A stretch of 48,693 nucleotides of DNA from an uncultured Clostridium sp. (lineage in GTDB: Bacteria; Bacillota; Clostridia; TANB77; CAG-508). The notes under the pieces are model-generated. The model made no database searches. It was not told the origin of the DNA and saw only the letters and a list, made by a program, of their open reading frames with translations. A program made the position numbers and the translations under genes. Positions within the stretch are counted from its first letter, which is position 1. Each line of letters opens with the position of its first letter. Of this stretch, positions 1 to 8,527 are shown in pieces. The stretch lies in the NCBI GenBank assembly GCA_947245515.1, contig CAMXQV010000008.1:1-48693 (forward strand), in the 5' to 3' direction.

Positions 1-50
1 CGAGTAGATTTTATAAATACAAATAAATAATTAAAATTTTAAGCGATTGC
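1..50. repeat. End of a MITE-like inverted-repeat element (partial copy)
   Basis: These bases match the reverse complement of 18371-18424, one arm of the complete element at 18371-18555. The shared parts are the inner GAGTAGATTTTATAAATA stretch and the terminal AAATTTTAAGCGATTGC. A short indel lies in the A-rich middle. The rest of this copy lies off the left edge. It ends 10 bp before the leuS -35 box. Confidence 0.8.
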
Positions 51-60
51 CTTATATTTC

Positions 61-89
61 TTGAAATGACAATATTTTTGTTATATAAT
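61..89 (+). promoter_or_regulatory. Sigma-A-type promoter of leuS
   Basis: TTGAAA (61-66) and TATAAT (84-89) are separated by 17 bp. The -10 lies 49 bp before the leuS ATG. The short leader has no room for a T-box, so leuS is probably not under T-box control here. Confidence 0.75.
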
Positions 90-138
90 ATCAACAAATT
101 ATAAATTATTTAAAATAACTAAAAAAGGAGAATTTAAT

Positions 139-2535
139 ATGTCATATAATTTTAGAGAAATAGAAAAAAAATGGCAAAACTACTGGGATGAAAATAAAAC
201 GTATTATACAGATGTATGGGATTTTTCAAAGCCAAAATACTATGCCTTAGACATGTTCCCATATCCATCAGGACAAGGATTACATGTTGGTCATCCAGAA
301 GGATATACAGCAACAGATATCATATCAAGAATGAAAAGAATGCAAGGCTACAATGTATTACATCCAATGGGGTGGGATGCCTTTGGATTACCAGCTGAAC
401 AATATGCAATAAAAACAGGAAATCATCCTGCAGGATTTACCAAAGAAAATATAGAAACCTTTAAAAGACAACTAAAAATGCTAGGATTTTCTTTTGACTG
501 GGACAAAGAGATAGCTACATGTGATCCTGATTATTACAAATGGACGCAAAAAATATTTAGCGAATTATATAAAGATGGATTAGCTAAACTAGTAGAAATG
601 CCTGTAAACTGGTGTGAAGAATTAGGATGTGTATTATCTAATGATGAAGTAATAAATGGAAAAAGCGAAAGAGGAGGTTTCCCTGTTATTCGTAAAAATA
701 TGAAGCAATGGGTATTAGACATTCCAAAATATGCTGAAAAATTGCTAGCAGGATTAGAAGAAATTGATTGGCCTGAATCAACCAAAGACATTGAAAGAAA
801 TTGGATTGGTAAATCAGTTGGAGCAGAAATTAGCTTTAAAGTTGCAGATAGCAACAATTTAGAATTTACTGTATTTACCACAAGACCTGATACCTTATTC
901 GGTAGTACCTATTGTGTTTTATCACCTGAACACGAAATAGTTTCACAAATAACTACAAAGGAACAAAAAAGTGTTGTAGAAGATTATATTAGACAAGCAG
1001 CTTCGAAATCTGATTTAGAAAGAACTGAATTAAACAAAGACAAAACTGGCGTATTTACAGGAAGTTATGCCATAAATCCAGTAAATAACGAAAAAATTCC
1101 AATTTGGATTTCTGATTATGTTCTAGTAACCTATGGTACAGGTGCAATTATGGCTGTACCAGCTCATGACCAAAGAGATTATGAATTTGCAACTAAATTT
1201 GGTATAAAAATTATACCTGTTTTAGAAGGTGGTGACATATCTAAAGAAGCTTTTGTAGGTGATGGATTACATATCAATTCAGAATTTTTAAATGGTTTAA
1301 ACAAAGAAGATGCAATAAATAAAATAATATCTTGGTTAGAAGAACAAAAAATAGGATATAAAAAAGTTAATTATAAATTAAGAGAATGGATTTTTGCAAG
1401 ACAACGTTATTGGGGAGAGCCAATTCCTATTGTTTATACAGAAAATGGTGAAACTGAAATTTTACCTGAAAATGAACTACCTTTGGTACTACCTGAATTA
1501 GAAAACTATAGTCCATCAAAATCTGGTGCATCTCCATTAGATAAAGCTACTGATTGGGTTAATACTGTATATAATGGTACAAGTGCCAAAAGAGAAACAA
1601 GTACAATGCCAGGTGCTGCTGGCTCTAGCTGGTATTTTTTAAGATATATTGATTCAAAAAATCCAGAACAATTTGCAAATCAAGAATTGTTAAAACATTG
1701 GATGCCTGTTGATTTATATGTAGGAGGACCTGAACATGCAGTTGGTCATTTATTATATGCAAGATTTTGGAATGAATATTTGTATGATAAGGGTTTATCG
1801 CCTGTTAAAGAACCTTTCGCAAAATTACGTCATCAAGGTATGATTTTAGGACCAAATGGTGAAAAGATGAGTAAATCAAAAGGGAATGTTATTAATCCTG
1901 ATGATATGGTAAAAGAATATGGTGCAGATGCTTTAAGAGTTTATGAAATGTTTATGGGACCATTAGAAAGTGCGAAGCCTTGGGATCCTAATGGAATTGA
2001 TGGTTCTAAAAAGTTCTTAGATAAAGTTTGGAGATTATATGCTGAATCTAATAAAATTCAAAATACAGAAAATAAAAATCTTGAAAGAATATATCATTTT
2101 ACAGTAAAAAAAGTTACTAAGGATTATGAAACAATGAATTTTAACACTGCAATTTCTCAAATGATGATTTTTATAAATTCTGTTAATAAAGAAAACATAT
2201 TTCCAACTGTTTATGCTGAAGGTTTCTTAAAGTTATTAAATCCAATTGCTCCTCATATTACAGAAGAATTGTGGAAGGTTGTTCTTGGATATAATAATAC
2301 TATTAGTTATGAAAAATGGCCTGAATATGATGATTCTAAAACTATTAATGAAGAATTAACTTTACCTATTCAATTTAATGGAAAATTGAAAACAACTATT
2401 CAAATTTCTTTAGATGAAAACGAAAACTCTATAAAAGAAAAAGTTCATATGGCTATTGATTCTAAGTTGGATGGAAAGACTATTGTAAAAGAAATTTATG
2501 TTAAAAATAAGATTTATAATATTGTTGTGAAATAA
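139..2535 (+). CDS. leuS: Leucyl-tRNA synthetase
   Basis: This cytoplasmic class Ia synthetase charges tRNA-Leu with leucine using ATP. The 798-residue product has the usual bacterial length. The HIGH-type motif is HVGH at residues 49-52. The KMSKS loop is at about 576-580, inside [10 protein letters not shown]. The CP1 editing insertion is present: TTRPDTLFG starts at residue 247 and [15 protein letters not shown] carries the editing aspartate region. The C-terminal anticodon-binding domain follows and the protein ends in a short lysine-rich tail. The start is supported by AAAAAAGGAG nine bases upstream. The gene is monocistronic, with its own promoter and a hairpin just after the stop. Confidence 0.98.
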   Translation: MSYNFREIEKKWQNYWDENKTYYTDVWDFSKPKYYALDMFPYPSGQGLHVGHPEGYTATDIISRMKRMQGYNVLHPMGWDAFGLPAEQYAIKTGNHPAGFTKENIETFKRQLKMLGFSFDWDKEIATCDPDYYKWTQKIFSELYKDGLAKLVEMPVNWCEELGCVLSNDEVINGKSERGGFPVIRKNMKQWVLDIPKYAEKLLAGLEEIDWPESTKDIERNWIGKSVGAEISFKVADSNNLEFTVFTTRPDTLFGSTYCVLSPEHEIVSQITTKEQKSVVEDYIRQAASKSDLERTELNKDKTGVFTGSYAINPVNNEKIPIWISDYVLVTYGTGAIMAVPAHDQRDYEFATKFGIKIIPVLEGGDISKEAFVGDGLHINSEFLNGLNKEDAINKIISWLEEQKIGYKKVNYKLREWIFARQRYWGEPIPIVYTENGETEILPENELPLVLPELENYSPSKSGASPLDKATDWVNTVYNGTSAKRETSTMPGAAGSSWYFLRYIDSKNPEQFANQELLKHWMPVDLYVGGPEHAVGHLLYARFWNEYLYDKGLSPVKEPFAKLRHQGMILGPNGEKMSKSKGNVINPDDMVKEYGADALRVYEMFMGPLESAKPWDPNGIDGSKKFLDKVWRLYAESNKIQNTENKNLERIYHFTVKKVTKDYETMNFNTAISQMMIFINSVNKENIFPTVYAEGFLKLLNPIAPHITEELWKVVLGYNNTISYEKWPEYDDSKTINEELTLPIQFNGKLKTTIQISLDENENSIKEKVHMAIDSKLDGKTIVKEIYVKNKIYNIVVK

Positions 2536-2541
2536 TTTTTC

Positions 2542-2584
2542 TATAAGCCTATTTGTATTATTTTTGATACTAAATAGGCTTATA
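2542..2584. terminator. Bidirectional hairpin between leuS and the convergent gene
   Basis: A 13-bp perfect inverted repeat (2542-2554 with 2572-2584, core TATAAGCCTATTT) starts 6 bp after the leuS stop and overlaps the stop of the convergent gene. It lacks a strong T-run on either strand, so it is a weak intrinsic terminator or an mRNA 3'-end stabiliser serving both genes. Confidence 0.6.
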
Positions 2585-3230
2585 TCTTGTTTAAACTGGA
2601 TTTTAAATAGTAGATTTCGCCATCATGTTGTTCAATTTTTTTCTCACATAAATGAATTTTCCTTTTACTTTTTTCTATATTATCTAAGTTAATTGTATAT
2701 GCTTCAAATAGAATATCTAATTTTTTTCCATGTTCTACTTCTATTACTGTGACAGCTCTACTAATACTTCTAATTTCTTTTTGCATACTTGGTATTATCA
2801 TTTCTTTTAATTCTATCATTTCTTGATTAAATTTCTTTACTTCTTGTTTTAAATAATTAATATCTTGTCTTAAAGGTGCAATAGCTTTCTCTATTTTACT
2901 ATCTATTAAATCACCTATTGATTGTGTTAATGTGTTTTTTATCTCTATATTTACTGATTTTGTTATTGTATTTTTTACCACAATATCTATTTCTTTTGCT
3001 ACTGCTTTTTTAACTGCTATATCTACTTCTTTTGCTACTGCTTTCTTTACTGCTATATCTACTTCTTTTGCTACTGCTTTCTTTACTGCTATGTCTACTT
3101 CTTTTGCTACTGCTTTCTTTACTGCTACATCTACTGATTTTGTTACTGCTTTATCTACTGCTACATTTACAGTCTCAACTATTATAATTTTCATTGTTTG
3201 AAAAAATTCTTCCTTTTCTTCCTTAGTCAT
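2580..3230 (-). CDS. Unknown protein made of 12-residue amphipathic helical repeats
   Basis: The product is about 216 residues and matches no family I recognise. After a short acidic N-terminus it runs through seven to eight tandem 12-residue units with consensus VDIAVKKAVAKE; the central ones are identical and the outer ones diverged (for example IDIVVKNTITKS). A second half rich in Lys, Glu and Ile follows and looks like coiled coil. There is no signal peptide or membrane segment, so it is probably cytoplasmic. I chose the internal ATG (MTKEEKEEF) because AGGAGGTGA lies just before it; a longer start seven codons upstream would put the ribosome site inside the gene. It has its own consensus promoter. 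A role in binding DNA, membrane or a partner helix is possible but not shown. Confidence 0.75.
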   Translation of the reverse strand: MTKEEKEEFFQTMKIIIVETVNVAVDKAVTKSVDVAVKKAVAKEVDIAVKKAVAKEVDIAVKKAVAKEVDIAVKKAVAKEIDIVVKNTITKSVNIEIKNTLTQSIGDLIDSKIEKAIAPLRQDINYLKQEVKKFNQEMIELKEMIIPSMQKEIRSISRAVTVIEVEHGKKLDILFEAYTINLDNIEKSKRKIHLCEKKIEQHDGEIYYLKSSLNKI

Positions 3231-3276
3231 ACTGTCACCTCCTTTTTTCAATTTTACTACAATTAATTGTGTTATT

Positions 3277-3305
3277 ATTATAACGAGTTAAGTTGTTAAT
3301 GTCAA
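3277..3305 (-). promoter_or_regulatory. Consensus sigma-A promoter of the helical-repeat gene
   Basis: On the minus strand TTGACA (3300-3305) and TATAAT (3277-3282) are separated by exactly 17 bp. This is a perfect consensus match, 46 bp upstream of the ATG at 3230. It predicts strong constitutive transcription. Confidence 0.8.
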
Positions 3306-3509
3306 GAATTTTTCATCGACAAATTCTTACAAAAATCGATATTTGCTTTAATTCATACTTGATCTAAATTACTTTATTATAATTTAATTATAAATTTATT
3401 TAAATTAATAGGTAATGTAACTAAAATGTAATTAATATTTAATACTGTTGAAATAAATACTATGTATTTTTATAGTATAATAATTATAGTTATTATAAGG
3501 AGAAGGATT

Positions 3510-4622
3510 ATGAGTATTGAATCTAATTTAAAAAAAGAAGGAATTGAAGTAATTGAAAAGATAGATACACTAAAAGTTAATTCAATGGCTATGAGTATAT
3601 CTAAAAAAATATGTAATACCTTTCCTGAATATTGTTTTAATCAAAATGAGCTCTTTATACAATTGTCTAGGTTAAATATGTATAAAGCTAAAATACCTGA
3701 TGGAATGGCAGAAGCAAATTATTTTTATAAAAATTCATCAATCTATTTTAATGAACATATTGATGATAATGATTTAGAAGAATTTGCTATTCATGAGTGT
3801 ATTCATTATATTCAGGAAGTAAAAGATAAAAAAAATTATTTAATAAGAATGGGACTTTGTGATTACACAGAATTTAAAATATATGGTTTAGGCTTAAATG
3901 AAGCTGCTGTTCAGCTTATAGCATCAAAAATTAATGGTATACCAAAAGAATATGTAAAATATTTTGGTATAAGTTTTGAAACAATAAGCCCTTCCTATTA
4001 TCCATTAGAATGTTGCCTAGTTAATCAATTAGCATATTTAGTTGGAGAAAATATCTTATTTGAAAGTACTATAAAAAGTAATGATAACTTTAAAAATACA
4101 CTTTCTAGTCTTATTACACCAAAAACTTTTATGGCAGTTCAAAATGCAATTGACGATATACTTTTTGCGGAGGAAAATATTATTAAATTAAATAATAAAA
4201 TTGCAGAAATTGAAGATGGAAATCGTAAAGTTGATGGTATGCTTAAGAAAATTGAAGAATTAAAAAATGAAATTACCTTAACTTTTATGAGAACCCAAAA
4301 TTTAATTATCTCTAGTTATTTTAATAATGCTTTCAATAACATATCAAATTTAGAGGAATTAGAAAATTACAGAAAAAAACTATATACCTTTAAAGATTAT
4401 CTTGGTTTTGCTGAAGGATATACTTTTTTTAGTGATTACTATGTTAATAAAATGGATGAACTTGAAAACAAATATAATGCTTTAGAAAATGGAATTGAAG
4501 AAATTCCTACTGCTTTAAAAGTTATTTCTAAAAAAGAAAGTAAGATAATAGCTTTCTTTAAAGCTTTAAAAAAATTAGTTTTTGGTTCTTCTTTAAACAA
4601 AGAAACAATTGATAATAAGTAA
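3510..4622 (+). CDS. Putative HExxH zinc metallopeptidase-like protein
   Basis: The product is about 370 residues and the family is not recognised. The first third contains HECIH (His95, Glu96, His99), a zincin-type HExxH motif. NEAAVQ lies about 31 residues later, and its Glu130 could be the third zinc ligand as in gluzincins. The second half is a long Lys/Glu/Asn-rich helical or coiled-coil region. The C-terminus (SKIIAFFKALKKLVFG) is a basic, hydrophobic segment that could lie on a membrane. There is no signal peptide, so the protein is probably intracellular. The start at 3510 follows AAGGAGAAGG; the ATG 48 bp upstream would add an odd isoleucine-rich leader. It is a single-gene unit ending in a hairpin. 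Protease activity is inferred only from the motif. Confidence 0.7.
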   Translation: MSIESNLKKEGIEVIEKIDTLKVNSMAMSISKKICNTFPEYCFNQNELFIQLSRLNMYKAKIPDGMAEANYFYKNSSIYFNEHIDDNDLEEFAIHECIHYIQEVKDKKNYLIRMGLCDYTEFKIYGLGLNEAAVQLIASKINGIPKEYVKYFGISFETISPSYYPLECCLVNQLAYLVGENILFESTIKSNDNFKNTLSSLITPKTFMAVQNAIDDILFAEENIIKLNNKIAEIEDGNRKVDGMLKKIEELKNEITLTFMRTQNLIISSYFNNAFNNISNLEELENYRKKLYTFKDYLGFAEGYTFFSDYYVNKMDELENKYNALENGIEEIPTALKVISKKESKIIAFFKALKKLVFGSSLNKETIDNK

Positions 4623-4647
4623 GGATAAATTTAATTATAATATATTT

Positions 4648-4682
4648 TAAGAGATTGTATAATTTTATAATACAATCTCTTA
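4648..4682. terminator. Hairpin between two convergent genes
   Basis: A 12-bp perfect inverted repeat (TAAGAGATTGTA, 4648-4659, with 4671-4682) has an 11-base loop. It lies 25 bp after the plus-strand stop and 23 bp after the minus-strand stop. It probably ends transcription from both sides. Confidence 0.65.
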
Positions 4683-4705
4683 AAATTTGAAATTATATAT
4701 AATTA

Positions 4706-5977
4706 TTATAAACAATTTAAAATTTGTCTTGCAGTTTCTCTACCAGAAAAAGCAGACCAAGCAACAGTACTTTTAACACCTGCAACATCTCCTCCAGCAA
4801 AAACCTTTGGCATAGAGGTCTCATAATTATCATCAATCTTTATATTTCCCCACTTATTTAAATCTAATCCTAGTTCACTAACAAACTTTTCAGCCTTTGA
4901 GCCTAAAGCCATTACAACATAATCAGCATTTAAAATATAATTACTATTCCTTATATTTACAGGAACTAGCCTAGTATCTTCATCTTTTTGAACTAGCTCA
5001 GTTTTAATTAATTCAATCTTTTCAACTTTTTCCTTACCTATAATTTTTACTATATTGTTTTGAAATAAAAACTCTACCCCTTCTTGGATTGCATCCTTAA
5101 CTTCTTTATCCTCTGCTGGCATTTGTTCTCTTGCTCTTCTATAAATAACTTTTACCTCTTTAGCTCCCAACCTTTTTATAGTTCTAGCACAATCCATTGC
5201 AACATTTCCACCACCAATAATAGCAACTTTCTTTTCTTTATAATTAGGATGTAAATTATACTCTAATAATTCATTTCCTCCAAATACTCCATCTAATTCC
5301 TCGCCTTCAACACCCATTTTTGAAGAAACATTTGCTCCAATTGATAAAAATATTGCATCATATTTTTTTCTTAATTCTTTTAAGCTTATATCTTTTCCTA
5401 ATTCTCTATTATATTCAACTTTTATTCCTAATTCTAAAATATTATTAACAGTTTCTTTTACTATTTCTTTTGATAATCTAAATTCTGGTATACCATGAAC
5501 TAATAAACCACCTAAGTAATCATATTTTTCATAAATAGTTACATCTACTCCATTTTTTGCTAAAAATGCACTACAAGTTAACCCAGCTGGTCCTCCACCA
5601 ATTATAGCAACCTTTTTATTTCCCTTGATTTTCTTTTTCGATTTTATTTCATCTTGCCATACTTTTAATAAACTATTTCCTTCTTGTCTTGCCTTTTCAA
5701 AAATATATGTCTCTAGTTCGCCTATAGAAACTGGCTCACCTTTTATTCCACGTACACAAGAACCTTGGCATTGTTTTTCATGTGGACATATTCTTCCACA
5801 TATTCCTGGTAATACTGTAGTCTCGCATAAAATTTTATATGCATCTTCATATTTTTCTTCTTTTAGTTTTTCTATAAAATGTGGTATATCATTTCCTAAT
5901 GGACATCCTTTTGCAGAACATGGTTTAACTTTGCAATTTAAACAATAATTAGCTTTTTCGTTTATTTCTTCTATCAT
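4706..5977 (-). CDS. GltD-like NAD(P)/FAD oxidoreductase
   Basis: This resembles the small subunit of glutamate synthase (GltD) and the related NfnB and dihydropyrimidine dehydrogenase N-terminal modules, which pass electrons between NAD(P)H, FAD and Fe-S clusters. The N-terminal region has the paired cysteine motifs CLNCKVKPCSAKGCP and CGRICPHEKQCQGSC for two Fe-S clusters. The FAD Rossmann motif is IIGGGPAGLTC, the NADPH motif is IIGGGNVAMDC, and a GDVAG segment near the C-terminus closes the FAD site. The length (about 423 residues) is typical of stand-alone GltD homologues. No large GltB subunit is nearby, so the electron partner is unknown and glutamate synthase activity should not be assumed. 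I prefer the ATG at 5977; a GTG 18 bp upstream overlaps the ribosome site GAGGAAAG. Confidence 0.85.
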   Translation of the reverse strand: MIEEINEKANYCLNCKVKPCSAKGCPLGNDIPHFIEKLKEEKYEDAYKILCETTVLPGICGRICPHEKQCQGSCVRGIKGEPVSIGELETYIFEKARQEGNSLLKVWQDEIKSKKKIKGNKKVAIIGGGPAGLTCSAFLAKNGVDVTIYEKYDYLGGLLVHGIPEFRLSKEIVKETVNNILELGIKVEYNRELGKDISLKELRKKYDAIFLSIGANVSSKMGVEGEELDGVFGGNELLEYNLHPNYKEKKVAIIGGGNVAMDCARTIKRLGAKEVKVIYRRAREQMPAEDKEVKDAIQEGVEFLFQNNIVKIIGKEKVEKIELIKTELVQKDEDTRLVPVNIRNSNYILNADYVVMALGSKAEKFVSELGLDLNKWGNIKIDDNYETSMPKVFAGGDVAGVKSTVAWSAFSGRETARQILNCL

Positions 5978-6017
5978 TTTAATTTCTTTCCTCACTTTTT
6001 TCTTTAATTCCTATAAT

Positions 6018-6567
6018 TTAATTTATCTCATCTAATACTAATTGTAAATCCCTAATAAAGTCAATTTTCTTGGTTTCGTCTCTAAGTAAAGCAGCTGGGT
6101 GCCAAGTTGGCATATATTTAATTCCTTTCTTTTCTACCCAATTGCCCCTAGCTGAAGTTATTCCATACTCTTTTCCTAATATATTTTTAAGTGCAACACT
6201 ACCTAATAAAACAATTATCTTTGGTTTTACAAGCATAACTTGATTTCTTAAATAATTTAGGCATGCTATTGCTTCATCTTCTTCTGGATTTCTATTTGAA
6301 GGAGGTCTACATTTAACAATATTAGCAATATACACATCTTCTCTTTTTAAGCCAATTGCCTGAAAAGCCATATTCATTAGCTTACCAGCTCGTCCAACAA
6401 AAGGTTCTCCGAAGCCTATCTTCGTCTGCTCCTGGTCCTTCTCCTATAAACATTATATCAGCCTCTCTATTTCCTACTCCGAACACTATATTCTGTCTAG
6501 TTTTGCATAATTTACACTTATTACACCCTTTAATTGCTTCTTCTAATTCGTCCCATGTTTCAAACAT
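6018..6567 (-). pseudogene. Family 4 uracil-DNA glycosylase, frameshifted
   Basis: Family 4 glycosylases remove uracil from DNA and carry a 4Fe-4S cluster. The first 55 or so residues include CNKCKLC and FIGEGPGADED. The frame then breaks near 6411, and the next frame resumes with MNMAFQAIGL, KCRPPSNRNPEEDEA and MPTWHPAALLR. One extra C in the sequence coding D-R-L-G-E-P-F-V-G would explain the break, since removing it restores the expected family motif. Everything else looks intact, and AAGGAGC precedes the ATG. This is either a very recent null mutation or a base-calling error; decay elsewhere in the gene is not visible. The downstream half has a possible internal ATG at 6377, but that product would lack the first two cluster cysteines. 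Confidence 0.85.
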
Positions 6568-6594
6568 TTTATAAGCTCCTTTTTTGATTTAATA

Positions 6595-7515
6595 TTATAG
6601 TACACATCTTTCTATTAATTCTATTTTAACCTCTTTATTTGTATCTATCTTTGCCTTTATACCAATTGGAATTACAGTTTTTGTCTCAATATGTCCAAAA
6701 TTATTAGACTTAATAATTGGAAAATTATATTCCTCTTCAATAACATCTAATACAATCTTTTCTAGAGTTATCCCACTTTCATGTTGGTAATTTCCAATCC
6801 ATAATCCTTTAAGCTTATCAAAAACCCCATTTTGCTTCATATAATATAAATAACAACTTATTGCAACAGGATCTGATTCTAACCCAAAGTCTTCTATAAA
6901 TAATATTTTATCCTGAAAATCAACTGAAAACTTACCAGCAACCATATTACTAATTAAATTTAAATTTCCACCTATTAATTCGCCTTGTGCAATTCCTTCT
7001 CTAATTGTCTTATATCCACTCTCTTCTTTGCCTAGTTCTAAACTTTCATGTACAAATCTGTTCAAGACTTCTTTATAACTATAGTCTGTTTCATCTGTTG
7101 CAATAGTTTTAAAATTTGTACTACTAAAGGTAACAAGCCCTGTTTTAGCAGTTATTATATTTAAAAGCGATATACTATCACTGTATCCACAAATAATCTT
7201 GGGATTATTTTTAATTAGATCATAATCTAAAGCTTCAAATACTGAATTAGAGTTATTTCCACCTTTAGCACACCATATCATTTTCACTTTTTTATCTGCA
7301 AACATATCGTTTATATCTTCTGCTTTTTCTTTAGCTGTGCTACTATATCCATTTGTATTAGAAAATACGTTTTTAGCAAACTTAACTTTAAAGCCGTCTT
7401 TTTCTACAATTTCTTTTGCCCTTTGTATTTGCTCAATATTATTACCTATAATTGGATTTGATGGAGCAACTACTCCTATTGTATCACCAATATTTAAATG
7501 TTTTGGAATTATCAT
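6595..7515 (-). CDS. S66-family LD-carboxypeptidase (LdcA/MccF-like)
   Basis: Peptidase S66 enzymes cleave the L,D-bond of muropeptide tetrapeptides during wall recycling, or, in MccF, microcin amide bonds. The product is 306 residues, the usual size. The nucleophile elbow is GYSDS with Ser112 as the predicted nucleophile. The second half has the conserved IGGNLNLI and FIEDFG segments that carry catalytic and structural acidic residues, and NFGHIETK supplies the likely catalytic His. There is no signal peptide, so it acts in the cytoplasm, as expected for recycling. AAGGAGAAG precedes the ATG. It follows pgeF on the same strand, but the 29-bp inverted repeat at 7534-7620 lies between them and probably limits read-through. 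Confidence 0.9.
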   Translation of the reverse strand: MIIPKHLNIGDTIGVVAPSNPIIGNNIEQIQRAKEIVEKDGFKVKFAKNVFSNTNGYSSTAKEKAEDINDMFADKKVKMIWCAKGGNNSNSVFEALDYDLIKNNPKIICGYSDSISLLNIITAKTGLVTFSSTNFKTIATDETDYSYKEVLNRFVHESLELGKEESGYKTIREGIAQGELIGGNLNLISNMVAGKFSVDFQDKILFIEDFGLESDPVAISCYLYYMKQNGVFDKLKGLWIGNYQHESGITLEKIVLDVIEEEYNFPIIKSNNFGHIETKTVIPIGIKAKIDTNKEVKIELIERCVL

Positions 7516-7533
7516 ATTTCTTCTCCTTATTTA

Positions 7534-7620
7534 ATGATTTTGGGGACGGAGGAAAAAATCATTACTTTATTATTATTATTTAAAATTTTTGATGATTTTT
7601 TCCTCCGTCCCCAAAATCAT
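7534..7620. repeat. Perfect 29-bp inverted repeat carrying the GGGGACGGAGG motif
   Basis: The arms at 7534-7562 and 7592-7620 are perfect reverse complements around a 29-bp AT-rich loop. Each arm contains GGGGACGGAGGAAAA. The right arm overlaps the last codon and stop of pgeF, so the element also forms its 3' end. Related GGGACGGAGA sequences occur at 26661-27160. It resembles REP-type palindromes that IS200-like (RAYT) transposases mobilise in clostridia; no such transposase is in the window. Confidence 0.85.
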
Positions 7621-8453
7621 CGTAATTCAATTAGTGCTGTATTTAGTCCATAATCTTGTTTTTCTACTCTATAGGAATGTATTAAATTACTATTACATAC
7701 ACTACAAATTCCACTATCAATTATATTTTCCTCTTTAAGCCCTTCTCTTTTTAATATTATTTTATTAATTAAAACTGTATCAATATTCCATTTTTCCTTT
7801 TCCTTCTGCTTTTCTATTATTTGTTTTAGGTCTAAGTCATCAAATTGTTTTACAAATAAATCTTTTACTTCTTTATCAACTTCAAAATGACATTTTCTGA
7901 TGCTTGGACAAATGCAACAGATAAGGTCTTGTGGATTGCAACCATATTCTTTTACCATTTTTTTTACTGTTTTTACTGATATTCTCTGAAGTGTTCCTTT
8001 CCAGCCAGAGTGTATATTTGCAATTACTTTTTTTACTGGTTCGAAAAATAATAATAGAATACAATCTGCATTTGTTGTACATAATACTAGTCCTTCCTTG
8101 TTTGTTATCAAGCCATCTGTTTTTGAATAATTATCAACATTTATATCAGGTTCCTCATTTTTTAATTTTTGTGTTACTATTTTTACTTCATCTGTATGCT
8201 CTTGATTTGCTTTAACTAAATTAATATAGTCACTTCCTATTGTATTACATAATCTGTGGTAATTTTTTATCGCATCTTGATATTTTTCTTTTGGTAATTC
8301 ATTTTTGTTTGGCATCCCTGTCCTATAGTTTACGTCTGTTCCTATAGAATAGGCATGATTAATTAGCTCCTTATATTCTAATAATTTTCTAAATTGAAGA
8401 TATTGTATGTCCTTATTTTTTATGTGTACAATATTTTTATTTGACAAGTCCAT
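7617..8453 (-). CDS. pgeF: PgeF/YfiH family polyphenol oxidase, peptidoglycan editing factor
   Basis: This family was first described as a laccase or purine-nucleoside-processing enzyme. In Escherichia coli, YfiH removes wrongly incorporated L-serine-type muropeptide precursors and keeps peptidoglycan composition correct. The 278-residue product has the family metal-site motifs in order: CTTNADCILL, then NIHSGWKGTLQ, then a C-terminal CSVCNSNLIHSYRVE that matches the CxxC-x-HSYRR-type signature. There is no export signal. AAAGGAAGTG precedes the ATG. The stop codon lies inside the inverted repeat at 7534-7620. Next to an S66 LD-carboxypeptidase, a wall-maintenance role is plausible, though purine nucleoside phosphorylase activity is also reported for homologues. 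Confidence 0.88.
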   Translation of the reverse strand: MDLSNKNIVHIKNKDIQYLQFRKLLEYKELINHAYSIGTDVNYRTGMPNKNELPKEKYQDAIKNYHRLCNTIGSDYINLVKANQEHTDEVKIVTQKLKNEEPDINVDNYSKTDGLITNKEGLVLCTTNADCILLLFFEPVKKVIANIHSGWKGTLQRISVKTVKKMVKEYGCNPQDLICCICPSIRKCHFEVDKEVKDLFVKQFDDLDLKQIIEKQKEKEKWNIDTVLINKIILKREGLKEENIIDSGICSVCNSNLIHSYRVEKQDYGLNTALIELR

Positions 8454-8527
8454 ATTTATTCACACTTCCTTTCCTTTGAATTATATCTATAAATCTATTG
8501 CTATTACTATATTTTACTTATTTTTTA

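Noticed and set aside
90-138. T-box or leucine-responsive leader before leuS
   Set aside because: Only about 40 bp lie between the likely transcription start and the ribosome site; no T-box sequence or specifier stem fits.
2990-3140. 36-bp direct repeats that could be taken for a CRISPR array
   Set aside because: They are adjacent without spacers, keep the reading frame and code for the 12-residue protein repeat. No cas gene is near.
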